From contig VZSE01006608.1 in NCBI GenBank assembly GCA_013398275.1, positions 1,672,441 through 1,736,440 of the forward strand: a stretch of 64,000 nt of DNA, given 5' to 3'. Positions 1-12,670 of the stretch are shown here, in pieces. The notes beneath the pieces are model-generated. The model was not told where the DNA came from. It did no database searches and worked only from the letters and a program-made list of their open reading frames with translations. This DNA is from Promerops cafer. Lineage: Eukaryota > Chordata > Aves > Passeriformes > Nectariniidae. Both the position numbers and the translations under genes were made by a program. The stretch's first letter is position 1, and the number at the start of each line of letters is the position of its first letter.

Positions 1-2033
1 CTTAGTTGATGCACTTCTGTCAAAAGAAGTGTCAAAAGACATAAAACTGCAAATGCTGTTCAGACTTATGGCTATGAGCTGTGGTATGGCTTGGACACTT
101 GCATTGCAAAATGCAATTGAATGTAAGATTTTTCATGACAATTTCTCCTGCCAATAATGCTGACTCCAAAACTCAGCACAACAACTTAGTTTTTTCTGAT
201 TTTCTATGTTCTTATATTGGAAGAAACTGGTGTAAACATGCTGCTTATGTCTTTTGACTGTCAGCTCTGTTTTATAATATTTGTATATTATTTATATTCT
301 AACCCATTTCATATATCTGTAATAGGAATTGTATTTTGACTCAGTTGTTTGGTAATGTAAGATGAGACCAAGGGTTACACTTTCTTTATGTTCATTGAAC
401 TATATCAACTTGTTCCATTTTAGTTGTCTTCAGTGCAATGAGAAGAGCTACAAATATGGAACAAAAATAAGAGCTGAGTTAGTACAGGGAGTCAGAAAGC
501 CATGCATTTATTTTGATTTATGAGTGCAGTTACTAAAAGTATTTTTCTTTTAAATAGCAGAAATCTGATATACAGCATATTTAAACCAAATAAAAATGCT
601 GATCTGTACCAGAACTGTACATCTTTGAAACTATTCCTTTTTTGGAAAAAAAAAAGAGATGACCCCATCGGTTCTGTGGTGCCCTAAGGAAATGCTGAAA
701 TTGAGGTTGGTCTGAAGGGTTTGGCTCCCTGCATTGGTGGTGGTTGTCTATGTTATGTACACAGTGTCCTTAATCTCTTCAAAGAGAATGGGGAGGGAGG
801 AGGAAATGCTTTCTGCATTTTCATGAATTACATGACTCTGTTTGTTCTCAGAAAATTCTACCATAAAAAGCATCAGTGGAAACTCAGAAGAAAGGAGCAG
901 TTGGTTTGAAAGCAAAGGCAACAATTGGTTTGAATGCAGCACTAGTTATGAGGGTTGTCATAATGTTAACTTTGTAAAAATAGATCAGTAACAGCTTTTA
1001 TACATTTAATCCAAACAATCTGAATATCTTATGGGATGGGTGGGCCATGCTATTCTGATGAGATAAATGTGGATATTGGCAAACCAATGATGTAATTATG
1101 TAAATCCGACCTTTTTAGGATTGAAATGTGTTATGTTTTAGTGTGTTTATATTTTTGTCATTTGTGATAACACCCTGAAAAATCTTGGCTGAAATGCCAA
1201 GAGGTTTCTTAGTGCACTCACCATTCTGTCTGCACAGTGCACAAAGGAAGCACAGGAAAATAAAGCATGAGAAATTTATTAACTTCTCTCTGCTTAATTG
1301 GATAATCTAAACATTTTTTTTTAACTCTCACATTTCATTTGTTCATAGGAAATTAAATACATAAATAGGCAGAAATGAGTGCCTGTTAACTGATCTGGGT
1401 GTTTGTCTTGCCAATCAGGAGCAAAGCAATGCAGACTGGTGGAAGGGAGAGCTCAAATGATGAAATGCTGCTGGGGAAATAAACTTCCACACAGAGGCAC
1501 TGTGATTTCAGACAGGCCAATGCAACATGTGCTGCATCTCATCCATCTTTTTGCTCACTTTTCCTAAAGCCTAAAGTGTGGCTAGACTGGAAGCTCTCAT
1601 GGGATGGCTCTGGGTCAGGCTCCAAGTGGCCTTGTGCTCCATTCCCTTCCAAGCAGAGTTCAGCCAGTGTGCTGTCAAGGTTTTCTCATTGACAGTTAAT
1701 CTGTGACAGCAGGTTCAGTACAGGTACAACCAGGCCAGTCCAAATACAGAGCCCATTCCTTGAGCTATATTTAAGATGAGGCATGTTGTAAGCTCACCAT
1801 CATATGGGAAGAAAAGTGACACTGCTTTCCTCTTAATTTTTTTGTTTGCTTCTTGTTTTACACCTGAAAAAAAGGTGACCTCAGTTTAGGAATGGGAAGG
1901 GCCATTGAACATTAAGATGGCCAAAGAGCTCTTGAGGTGCAGGCGTTCTTGGGGTCATAAGTCTGTGTGGTCATGAGGGTTGATAACAGGATGGAATTGA
2001 TGAGGGAAAAAGTTGTCTGAGAAGTAAGAGCTG

Positions 2034-2065
2034 CACACACATGTGCATGTACACACACATGCATG
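2034..2065. repeat. CA/TG alternating purine-pyrimidine microsatellite
   Basis: A short imperfect run of alternating CA and TG dinucleotides, with ATG interruptions. It is too short to be strongly unstable. Confidence 0.7.
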
Positions 2066-2574
2066 TCTCATCGCTTGTCAGAGCTTGGTGATGCTTTCAT
2101 CAAACCTGAACTTCTGTTGTCCCCCACTAACAACCAGACACGTACAGAGGGCAGCAGCCACCTCAGCGTTACCTCTCAGCACACAGTCCCACTGCATGGA
2201 GTGTCTCAGAAATTCTGCATTAAGGCCTCACTTGTAGAGAGCTGTTATTTCTTGCACTGTCTGAGGGAGGTGAAGCTGTTTGGAACCTTAACTACATCTT
2301 CAGTGGTAATGGCTGAACTAGGTGCTGGGTTTCAAAAGCCATTTATCGCTTTAAAGTGCATCTCAAATATCTTTGTTTTGAATATGAGAGTGCAAAGGCA
2401 AGTGGTGGTCTTATCTTCTTTGCCCATGTCCTCAAGCATTTGTAGGTCACTCCAGCTGGCTTTTACCTGAAGTGCTCTGCTCGCTTCTTTCCTAAAAACC
2501 ACCCTCATGTTCTGACCACATCTGCCAAAAAAACCCATGAAGCCTCAGAATATTAAACAAAACAAGTTTATGTT

Positions 2575-3075
2575 GGATGTTCTTCTTTCTCATCTCTCTT
2601 CTCCTTCCTTTCTGGCTCTCTCCCTCTCCCTATCATGCTATCTATGCTAGGTTACAGCATTGCAATAACAAGAACTAATGCAAATTCTTCTGTCATTGAA
2701 GAAAATTTGCATTAGTTCATGTTTTTCCACTTATTCTATTCTTTCTTTCTTTCACTGAATTTTTGTTGACTTTCCCTTCATACGCTACAGTCTCTTTAAC
2801 TCTGCTTTTGCTCATCAATTCCTCTCTTCCCAGCTTAGGTCTCTTATTTTTGTTTCCTTTTTTATTTATTATCCCTTTCTTGTTTCCCATTAATTTTTCA
2901 GCACTCCATCTCCAATATTACACTCTTTCATCTTTCACAAACTCCTATTTACTATCATTCACACTGTCTCATTCCCTTTTTGTTTTGTCTTTTTTTCTTC
3001 CTTCTGTAGTTCTACACCAAGAATTCCCTATTACCTTTCCAACATAATACTTCCTTACCTCCTGTCTCTCTTCCC
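2575..3075 (+). repeat. Pyrimidine-biased (C/T-rich) tract, about 500 bp
   Basis: The + strand is strongly enriched in CT, CTT and TTTC runs over about 500 bp, interrupted near 2650-2720 by a hairpin. It reads as degraded low-complexity polypyrimidine sequence. The open frame inside it (Leu/Phe/Ser-rich) is a composition artefact. Confidence 0.6.
2672..2718. other. Inverted repeat hairpin carrying two octamer (ATGCAAAT) motifs
   Basis: The left arm at 2672-2690 and right arm at 2698-2718 are complementary apart from a 2-nt bulge, with a 7-nt loop (TGTCATT). Each arm contains the POU/Oct octamer ATGCAAAT in opposite orientation. Pairing is seen directly; any protein binding is inference. Confidence 0.75.
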
Positions 3076-3079
3076 TGTT

Positions 3080-3150
3080 TCAGGGAATCACCAAGTCATT
3101 TAGGTTGGAAAAGATCTTTAAGGTCATCAGTCCAAGTAATGAGTTAAGTG
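3080..3150 (-). mobile_element. CR1 LINE 3'-tail fragment (antisense)
   Basis: The stretch CATTTAGGTTGGAAAAGATC followed by TTTAAGGTCATCAGTCCAA is the reverse complement of the 3' end of avian CR1 elements. Only the last 60-70 bp survive; the inner boundary is unclear. Confidence 0.7.
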
Positions 3151-4202
3151 TTAGTAAAATGTCTGCAACATATGACTTGCTTCTTTTTATTAATATTTCT
3201 GCATTACCTATGAACTAAGAAGGAAACTTTTCATGCCACAAACTCAGTTCTCTGCATTTAAATTGTTAGAAAGTTCAGGCATAAATAAGTGTGCTAATGG
3301 TAGGACAGAGGAAGAGAAAAATGAATGTGCTTACATATCGCTCTGCTGAGAAATAAGTAATGTTTATTGCCAGCTTCAGGAGAGAGATGCTTAATACTTA
3401 GTTCAATAGAACAGGAACCACAGGACAAGTTGGATTCTCCAAGGCAGATCACAGCAATGTCCATTGCATGGACCAGCAAGCAGCAGATGGAATGAAGCCG
3501 TCGTTGTCCTTTGTAGTTATAGGATCTCAGCTTTCTTATCAAGAAGGAAAAGAAAAAAAAAAGAAACAGAGCAGAAAGTGAGCTAAATGAAAAGACATAT
3601 GGGCAGGCTCACTATAAAGAATTTTAAAAAAACATCTAATCTTTGTAAGATCAGTGTAGAAACTGCTGCCCACTGCAGTCAGTGGTGAAAGGTTGGGAAT
3701 GCAAAAGGGCAGCTGGTCCCACCCAGCTCTAGGGGAATGAGCTGACTCTGGAGGATGTCTGGCTGACTTTCTTTTTGTGAAACATTAGGTGAGACAAATC
3801 CTCAATCCAGAGCAATTAATATTGCTTCTTGACTTTTTGAGAGGTGCTTAATGCATATATGTCTGAGAATCATGCTGTGATACTTTCCTAGAGCTAGGAA
3901 AATGTCCTTGCTTAAATCAGGACAGAAACAAGGGGGAAGCATGAGGTTTGAATTACAGGGTAGAGAGACAGACTGCAGACCTGACGTAATAGTTCAGTTT
4001 TGCAGAACCTTCTTCATGCAACTCCAATGAGAGTTGGCTATATTTGCTCTAGTAAACTTAAAAAATTTTTGAGAGGCTTGTAGTTTCCAGCAGAGGACTT
4101 CCCGCTTTTGTTTTCCTTTAACTTTTTTAACCCCTAAAAATCAAAAATTTCAGATTATACTGATCTGCCATCACCAAAGGATAGGCCAAAAATTTACTGC
4201 TT

Positions 4203-4235
4203 TTATGCAAAACATATATGTATGTGTGTATATGT
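4203..4235. repeat. TATG/TG microsatellite
   Basis: A short imperfect alternating TA/TG run in AT-rich intron. Confidence 0.6.
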
Positions 4236-4447
4236 AATGTTAATACACAGGTTACAAGACAACACTGTTCTCTTGGGAGCTCAGATGCTCATCTGTGGGT
4301 TGGTTTTGTGCACAGGTTGGTCCACACTGCAAGCTCCAGGTGTTCTAGTGAAAGTGCTGCTTTGCCAGCAGAGAAGCTGTAGAGCTGCCTGTCCCCTTTG
4401 TAGTGGTGCATTCTAGCCAGTAACAATGTGCTCAGTGGTGTGAGCGG

Positions 4448-4476
4448 GCTTTTTGTTTGTTTGTTTGTATGTATGT
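4448..4476. repeat. (TTTG)n microsatellite
   Basis: Four TTTG-type units followed by GTAT units, typical of a short tetranucleotide repeat. Confidence 0.7.
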
Positions 4477-7245
4477 TGTAAGAACTAGTTTGGAATAAGT
4501 ATAAGAGACTTTTATGGTACTTATGTTTACTCCAAGGCATATCTGTTTCACTGCATGCCTTTGGAATCAGTAAACAGAGGGAGTACAAAGAATATGCATG
4601 TTTAGGAAAAGATAGTGTGGTCTGCACATAATCTCAAATCCAGTATGTGTTAGGCAGCCAGAACTGTTCTGTTCCCTCCCTGTTTGTTTAGCTTGGCCTC
4701 TCAAATTCAAAGAGCTTCTGTAGGATTTTCAGTCTTCAAGGAAACACCACACACATCCTTGTAGGTATAAACATGGGCAGTAGGCTGGAGAGCTGACGTG
4801 AAAAAGTCGAAGCCAGTTTGAAAGAGTTTTTCAGGGTCATTGAGAGCAGAGTGGAGTGCAGTGGTAGCAGTACAGCCTGGCTGGATGCTGGTCTGTATCA
4901 CCTGGGGGACTTTGTGAAGGACAGCAACTCGGGAGCTGTGTTCTGTTCCCTCGTTTTTGCCATGGGGAAGCAACGGAGGCTAGGACCTTGTCACGGTGCC
5001 ACCCTAAGCGGAGAGAAGAAAGATGCTGATGGCAGTTCCCCCAGCTGCCTTCATGAGTCTTGTGTATCAGAGCCAGCAGAGTTAGGAGATCCTGCAGACA
5101 GCTCCACAGATTGGTCTTTGTCATCTTGAACTGTTGTTTTCCTGGATCAAAATTAGAAGCTGGGTGAGCGGTAGGACTGGTGAGGTGGTGTGAGACCTTC
5201 CTTGGCAGAAAAAAACCCAAGTCTCAAAACCCAAATCCACACCCAAAATCCTAACCTCAAACCCCCAAATACAGGAGAAAATATGCTTTCTTTGTAATTC
5301 AGCTCTAAAAGCTGTCATCAGGAAACTGTCTTTCAATTTGGATTCTGCTGGACTGAACTAACTTGTTGAATTTAAGCAAAACCCCATTGACTCCATCACA
5401 AACTTTGTTCTGGAGTCCTGAGAACAAAACCAAGTCCTGAGTTAGTGACCAGCAATCACCGCTAGCACTTCCCTGATTTCTGTCTAGGAAGTAGCTGTTT
5501 ACAGCACTATACGGCATTAACTACTTAATTATTTCCATCCATGAAAGTAGTATTAAAGGAATAGAAACCAAAAGAGCTGTTATCAGGAGCAGAAAGAACT
5601 TTGATCGACAGTCAAGCCATAAGTTATGTCTATGCCACGTGTATACCCCACAGTAACTTCAGAATATTCTCTGCCTTTATAGTTGTGTGTTCTACTGATG
5701 CTTCGTCTTTAACATTTTTTCTGCTTCAAAATGAGGGAAACAAGCAAAAAATAAATTGGTGTGATGAGCAAATTGATGGAAAGGTCCAAGAGACCAACAT
5801 TGTTAATGATGTAGAAGAAAGGAGGGTGACTGGCATTATAGGTCTGTGGTGACTTAAGCCTATCATTAATATAGACATTAACATTGGTTTTAAAGTCCTA
5901 AATTAACCTAAACTTCCAGGCTTGGTCTCAGTGAAGCATAGTGTGTTGTGTCTCTTAGGAGCATGCCCTTGGCTTACACAGGGGCTTGAACTGAAAAGTT
6001 CTTGTTCTGTACAGTACTTATAAACAAATATATGGCAAGTAATTACACATGGGATAATACATTGCAAGCTAGATAATGCTTGAGGGCTCTGATAAAGTAA
6101 TTGAAATGGAAAGTGATGCTTGAATTGTTTGTATGCATTGTTAGAACCTACAAATTAAATTGCAGCCTTGGTAATGATATAACTGTGCAATACTTATGAC
6201 GTTGTACCTGATATAGCCTAAAATTAAAAGCAGATTAATTCATCTAATGAAAAGCTTTTTGTATGCATCAGACATACATGAATATCATGTCATATATATG
6301 GAGAACTACTTATATCCCTGTCTGATGTTCTGGGATATACTTTGTCATGCTAGAGTCCAATTACTGAAAATGTGCAGCCTACCAGCTTGCAATTCATTGC
6401 AAGGAAACTTAGCAAAATACAGTCATCTTTTTTATCCTGCATGTTAGCATAATAATTTCTCACCTCAGGTTTGTTAGCCTGTAAGGAAGAACATGGATAG
6501 AAGAATATTCTCTGCAACTGCTGAAAAGCACATATGGCTTTTCATAAAGTGTTCTAGGATAATTTGCTTGGTTTTTTTACTCTTGATGTTTCAGAGTCTG
6601 GTTGGTCTGCCAACCTAAGCAGCTTTTTAACTGGGTCAAGTATATACATCCATTCATTAAAAGGGGATGCTTGACTGGTTAGTTAAACCTGCCAAATATT
6701 AACCAGATGCTCGAATGGTAAATACTGCTTTACCTCTTTACTGCAAGAAACAAACCTTGACTGATGAAATTTGAAATAAAAATAAATAGGTTTAACATTG
6801 TTTCTGTGCTATAATAATACTTCATTATAGTGCTAGTGAAAATATTTAATAAAAATAATGTTTTAAAATATTTTACATGGAAACTGAAAAGTAAGCATTT
6901 AAGACAAAATTAGGGTTTTTTACATCTCTGTAAAAATTGTTTATATTACACTACATATAAATTTTGTAAAGTTCTAGTCAAGATCAATAATGGCACACAA
7001 ATTTATGGCATACATTACAAATCAGAATTCACAGCAGCTGTCTAGAAAGCTGGAAGACTTCTCTGATGCTGGGCTGGGGGTAGTAAGGGGTGGAACACCT
7101 GGATTTTTAGTTTTGGCTACCGGATCTACTCTGATTTTTCTTCTGTTACTTACATGCTTAGTGTCAAATTGCTGTTTCATAACAGAAATGAGTGATGCCT
7201 CCTTCACTAGTGGCTGAGACTGAGAGCACTACTGTGAAACAGAAA

Positions 7246-7293
7246 TGCTACTCCTGTAATGTCCCATTATGCTGCTCCTGTAATGTCCCATTA
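7246..7293. repeat. 24-bp tandem duplication
   Basis: Two adjacent 24-bp units (7246-7269 and 7270-7293) differ by one base: TGCTACTCC versus TGCTGCTCC, then identical through CCCATTA. Confidence 0.9.
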
Positions 7294-9891
7294 GGACTGA
7301 TTCTATGCAGCAATATTAGCTCATGATCATATGTTTAAATTGTATTTTTATTCCTTTGAATTCCATTTATGATGATATCGGTGATTTTTTACTAGCACAA
7401 AATCAAAATCAGACAAAAATCCAAACCAAGAGCAAAAGAACCAACCCCCCAAAGCAGAAGATAACTGCACAACTGGGAAGGGTTTGTGTCATGAGATTTT
7501 CCCTTATGATATTTAAGTGTCATCTCTTTTAGGCAGTAGATGCTGTCTTTTTAATGAGACAATTTCTGTATTCTGCGGACTTTTCATGTGAGGGGATAGA
7601 AGGGAGTGAAACATCCTTTCTGTTCTAATTTTTGAAAATGTATTTACCTTCTCTATTGTTTCCTCTTAAAAAAACCCCAACAAAACAACAAAACAAATCA
7701 AACCCAACAACCAATCATAATGGCTTATGTGGTGTGCTGCAGAGATAACTATGGGATTGATTTATGGGGACCCCGAAGTTCAGGTTATCCAAGTGGCTCA
7801 GGTGCCTGGTTAATGAGTAGACAGCTCCTCCATGGGAGGGGCTGCTGCTTCCTTCTACAGTGGCACTACCAGTCTGAGGAAGTGAAAAGCTTCTAAGGTT
7901 TATAACTGCTGGATTTTTTTTTTTTTCTAGAATTCTGTCTACTGGGTTTGCTAAATAGTTGGAGGCCTTCACCTGTTGACGAATGAATATGTATAGGTCT
8001 CATAGTGTTGCCTTTGAAATGCACTGTGTTACTGAAACAGAGGTTACTCACTATTTTATTTATGGCTTTCCCCTCTGTGAGCCTCTTTTGTGGTTCACGC
8101 CATAATGTTAGTCTCTTTCTATGCATCTTATAGGCACACATTAAAAAATGATTGAGCGATTGAATCACATAGTGTTGCACAGTTTGTGACTGGGTGACAT
8201 GCCAAGGAGGTTATTTAGTGACTAATTTCAAAGGGGAGGAGAAATTGCAGGCTTGTCACGTGGAAAAGTACCTCAGTCTATTGAAACAGCATTACTTAGA
8301 TGACCGGATAAAGCAAGATGGCCTGGTGTGAGCAGAGGGAAAAAGGAACATTTTTCCTGTTTCAAAACATTTTTGCAGAAGACGTGGATATACAAAATAT
8401 TATACCTTAGACCAAGGATTGAGATTCAAGACTGAAAACAAAAAGTGCTTTATTAGAAGAAGTGGAACCAAATGTTCATCTCCCTGCTGTAGCCATTCGA
8501 GGGATTTCCTTAAGAAACAGTAAGTGACTTTAATTATTTCAAAGCAAAGATCTTATCAAAGATTGGTTTATTGGTCCGTAGGCAACAGTATTGTCTAAGA
8601 GTGTAGTAAGAGTGCTAGTGTTTTAAATTGTGAAAACAAATACTCAGGGTAGCATCCGGATAGCTGAAGAAATTATGCCCAAAAGAGCAGACTGTGTAGG
8701 ATTTGGTCTGCAAACTCTCCTCTCTGCTTGTTTGTATGATCCATCTTCAGCATGCACACTGACTTACAGGCAAGGTGAAGCAATCAAGCATCATTTTTGA
8801 TATTACCATTACATTTGTTTTGTGGCTAGCTTAGAATTTTATGGCTCTGTTTTACATTCAGTAAAAAGTGAACTAGGTATTCTTTGTTTCCCCATGGGAG
8901 CTTTAGGATATGTTATGAATTAAGCTTATACGTAGTCAGGGATATAAAAGGACATACTGAGACATGTAAAATACCTTGAGATAAAACATTTGGATCGCTG
9001 TAGGGACTGGATTCATACACAAGTGTGCATTAAACATTTTGTATAAAATAAGGGACAATAATGCTAAGAATGTGTTTGATGCTCTGTGGTATGGCAAGGG
9101 AAATGATGTTGTGTCTGAGCTTCAAGTCAATGTATTGGTAACCACAACATGGTATCCTAGAAATTCTGCTTTTGAATATCAAATAGTGCTTTTGCCATAA
9201 CCTCTGTGCACACCTGCACAACTGGGAGAAAGATATGGGGACTGGATGTCACAGTGGTATTGAGTAGTATGGTGACAACACCTGATTATGGCTCACTCAG
9301 AATGCCTCCTTTCTGGAGGGTCATGTTTATGTCCTCTAAATTCCACCTTATAAGCTAATGAGCATCACCTTCTGGTTCTCCTATTTTGTTCAAGTCAACT
9401 TCTAGCTAGCTGACCCTGACCAAAATAAAAGGTAATCTATGAACATTGAAACTGGAGGACTGGATGATTTGATTATCACTCACCATCACCAGCTCATCCT
9501 AAGAAACATCTTATATTGACTGATTGTATTGCTCATCAAGGTAAAGAAAAAAAACATAGAATTAAGAGCATAAGTGGAAGAAGAAAAACCTAGTTATTCT
9601 CTTGACATATCCACCATATATATTATCAGACCATAGAAAGAGAAAATTCCTGTTTTATAGATGTTCTGAATTTTTATTTCAATTCTCCTTTCACCACAAT
9701 ACAGAGGTTTTACAGCTGGGCATATAGTGAAACTATACAAAAGGGCCGAAAGAACTGAAACCTAGGTGTGTGCTAATACTGGGATGTTAATTATAAGTGT
9801 TGAGATTTCTTAGGGAGCTCTGCAACTCCTTTTCTGGAAAATTAACCAGGGAAAAAAAATGGAAATATATGAAACATGTTAAGAGCAGCTA

Positions 9892-9935
9892 GCTGGGCCT
9901 TGGACTTCCCCATGCTGGGCCTTGGACTTCCCCAT
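9892..9935. repeat. 22-bp perfect tandem duplication
   Basis: The unit starting GCTGGGCCTTGGACTTCCCC occurs twice back to back (9892-9913 and 9914-9935) with no difference, so the duplication is recent. Confidence 0.92.
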
Positions 9936-11539
9936 TCATTGGAAGTTTGAATGTTTGAAATCAGTTTTATTTTGCCAGTGTGTGGTTCCCATAACAAAAA
10001 ACAATTGTGAACCCTGGCAGCTCCTAGAACCTTGTACTGTGGGGCCAGATTCAACTGAGGCCAGGTTCCAACATAGGCAAGGTCAGTGGTTTCATGGTCC
10101 AAAATCTTTTTTTGGGCATCAGAGGGCGCATTCTTAGCCAAAATTGCCAAGTGAACTTCTAGTCTGGAAGCATTGCCAAGGAGTGATGGCCACGGAAACC
10201 CCAACATGTCTCACTACTTGGTAACCCCAAACTACCAAGCACCCGCCCTGCTGAAGAGAACATGGAAGAGTTGGGATCCCTACCCCAGATCAGACTCTGA
10301 CCAAGCTGACCCAGGTCTATGAATCTGGAAAGCCAAAGCTCTAGAGCACTCCAGGGATGTCTGGTAAGAAATAATGTCACTGTTGACTGAAATCTGCTGG
10401 GTGGTTTTTTCCAACTTTTGACTTGACTGATGCTTTTACAAAATGTTTCAGGTCTCTAAGACTAGAGTTGTCCGCTGAAGGTGCATATCATTGAAAAGTT
10501 TCTGATCAGAAACAGCTAAAAATTACACTAATGTGTTCGAAGTTTTCAAATATGACATTGGGCAGCTGGAGGTACCCACAACTGCAACCAGCATGATTTT
10601 TATTCTGTAACCAATAGAATGGAGGAATTTATAGGTGCTAGAAGGCATTCTATGAGAAAGCAAGAACAGACAAGTGTGACAGCCTCTCAGTGATGTCTGA
10701 TTTGGCTTCAGACAGTTTTGGTACAGATACTTAAAATTCTCATTTAACTATTTACCAATTCTGCAATTTTCAAGCGTACTTTTTCTTATTGTAAATTATC
10801 TTATTTTAGAAATATTAAAACTGTATAAAAGTGTTTGGGGTTTTTTTCAAAAGTGGATTTGTGCTTTCCACTCTCCAAATCCAACTGGAATGAAAGATCA
10901 GTCATGAAAGAAGTGTTATCATATAGTGCAACTAATGGTGAAGCGGAGGGGTTTGAACAACTACTACAGTAAAGTTGTCAATTTATTTTTATGAAGAGAG
11001 AACAAACTAATGTATTCTAGTGTTGTTGGATTGAGGGTTCTTTAATTAAGTCTTTCCTCATTAGAAAAGTGAAGGATTTACTTTTTAGAGGAATTTTTTT
11101 CTGTTGAGCCATTTTTAAAAAAGATCTCGTGACAAACAGTTTAATTTATCAGTATTGTATCAGTACGTAGTATTTCTGTAGCTTTTTCATCATAGATTCC
11201 AAGGTCTCAATAAAATTCTTTGCAGGTGTCCTGTGTTTACTGTTGGGTGAGCCAGCTTGCAGAGCATAGGAGCACTTTCCTCAGGGAAGTGCAGGGTGTC
11301 AAAGGAAGAGTAAGAAAAGTAATAGCTTCACATGGCTGAGAGGTGATTAATGGAGTCTGTTGGGAACTCCCCAGTGTCTCCAAGAGGGAGCATGGATAAC
11401 CCCCATCTTGGGAACATGCTCTGCGTAGGTGTTTTGGCAGTCTGAGAATCCTGGGGCAAAGATTCACACACAATTGCTGTGTTCTCTGGTGATGTAGAGG
11501 AGGCCTAGGAAAGCAGAGGGAAGGGCTGCCAGGTCAGAA

Positions 11540-11780
11540 ACTCGGCCTACTTTTCCCTTTGCCCGAGTTTCACGTTGAGATCTTAGCAGATAACGGCCTG
11601 CGTCAGGCCGTACGTCGGGTATCTGGCTGCACGGTGAGCTGAAGGGCTGGTGTGGTGCTCGTGAGTCAGCGGCAGGCTCGGGGCCACGTGCTGGCTGGCA
11701 CTGCCCTGGTGTGTGCAGGCTCTGCGTGCCCCGGCTGCTGGCTGCAGAGACCGGCTCTGCTTGTCCACTGTGCCAGCCAC
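11540..11780. promoter_or_regulatory. CpG-richer patch with AP-1/MARE-like, E-box and CRE-like motifs
   Basis: Against AT-leaning intron, this patch has clearly more G+C and about a dozen CpGs. It contains GTGAGTCAGC (AP-1/MARE-like, near 11660), CCACGTGC (E-box, near 11683) and an 8-bp-arm palindrome at 11593-11611 (ACGGCCTG, spacer CGT, CAGGCCGT). It could be an intronic enhancer or weak alternative promoter. No TATA box or exon is evident downstream. Confidence 0.3.
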
Positions 11781-12554
11781 CAGGAGCAAGGCTCCTGGTA
11801 CTCACTTGGGTGGGTGGATAAGGGGTTTGCTGGCTTTGTGCATACAGACATTTTCAAAATATAGCAAGTTATTCAGTGTGCCCGCAGGCTTTGAAATAAA
11901 GCACATAACTGGTTTTATATAACATTGACTCTCTAGCATATAGAGAGACTCCGTTCAAAAAAAAATAAGCAAAATCTGTGTCTTATAGACTTAAGTCTTG
12001 TTCAACTGATCAAAAACCTTCACAGGAGATGTTTAAACACGGTGTAATCTTTTTTTACTACAGAAAGGGAAAGATTCTCAGTGATGTGATTTTCCCTCAA
12101 ATGTTTTATACAGAAATGGTTGCTAGCTGTTTGCCATATTTTAACCTTAGGATTGGTAAGACAAGTTTCTCTTTCAAGGATGTAAGGTCTGTAGGCAGTA
12201 GGAGCAAGGAAGAGCTACGTGCTAAAGAAAACCCCACCCTCAGGTAAACGTATTACATGGCTACCGTCGAAAAGCACATGATCCTGTGCTTGCACTAAAA
12301 AACCTTCCTTTTGCCCTCAAAGCAATTGTGTGGGACAGCACCCAGTATTTAAACACATCAGATAAACCCAATATCCTCTTTCTCTGAGGAGAATATCCTC
12401 TGTCCCTGAGTCATGCGAAGTCCAGGAATACGTGGCTCAAGACAGCCTACGTACAAGAGTATGGGGTTTTACCGAGCAACATGGGGGGTTTGTGGTGGAG
12501 GAGAGAAGATGAAAAACAGCACAGAAAGGGGGCTATATATGAGAGAGTGGTGAA

Positions 12555-12670
12555 AGAAATGTGAAGGATGGTCTTTTCTTGCTTCTCATTTGTACCCCTT
12601 TGGTGTGCCTAGATGATCACACCAAAGAGGTACAGATGAGAAGCAAGAAAAGACCATCCTTCACATTTTT
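12555..12670. repeat. Near-perfect inverted repeat, 47-bp arms, 10-bp spacer
   Basis: The left arm (12561-12607) and right arm (12618-12664) are reverse complements at 45 of 47 positions. The spacer is 12608-12617, CCTAGATGAT. Four further flanking bases on each side (AAAT/ATTT) also pair. On the + strand one of the two mismatches becomes a G-U wobble. A transcript would fold into one long unbroken hairpin. The arms contain GGATGGTCTTTTCTTGCTTC, which I do not recognise. Confidence 0.95.

Noticed and set aside
6600..6615. Small palindrome GGTTGG-TCTG-CCAACC as an NF1 site
   Set aside because: Six-base arms are expected by chance in 64 kb, and the spacing does not fit the NF1 consensus.
9840..10380. 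Block with a 121-codon minus-strand frame as a transposon or gene
   Set aside because: Only a 22-bp tandem duplication is clear; no terminal repeats or protein motifs were seen.
12561..12664. Calling the long hairpin a microRNA gene
   Set aside because: The stem is too long and nearly bulge-free for a standard precursor, and no known mature sequence is recognised.
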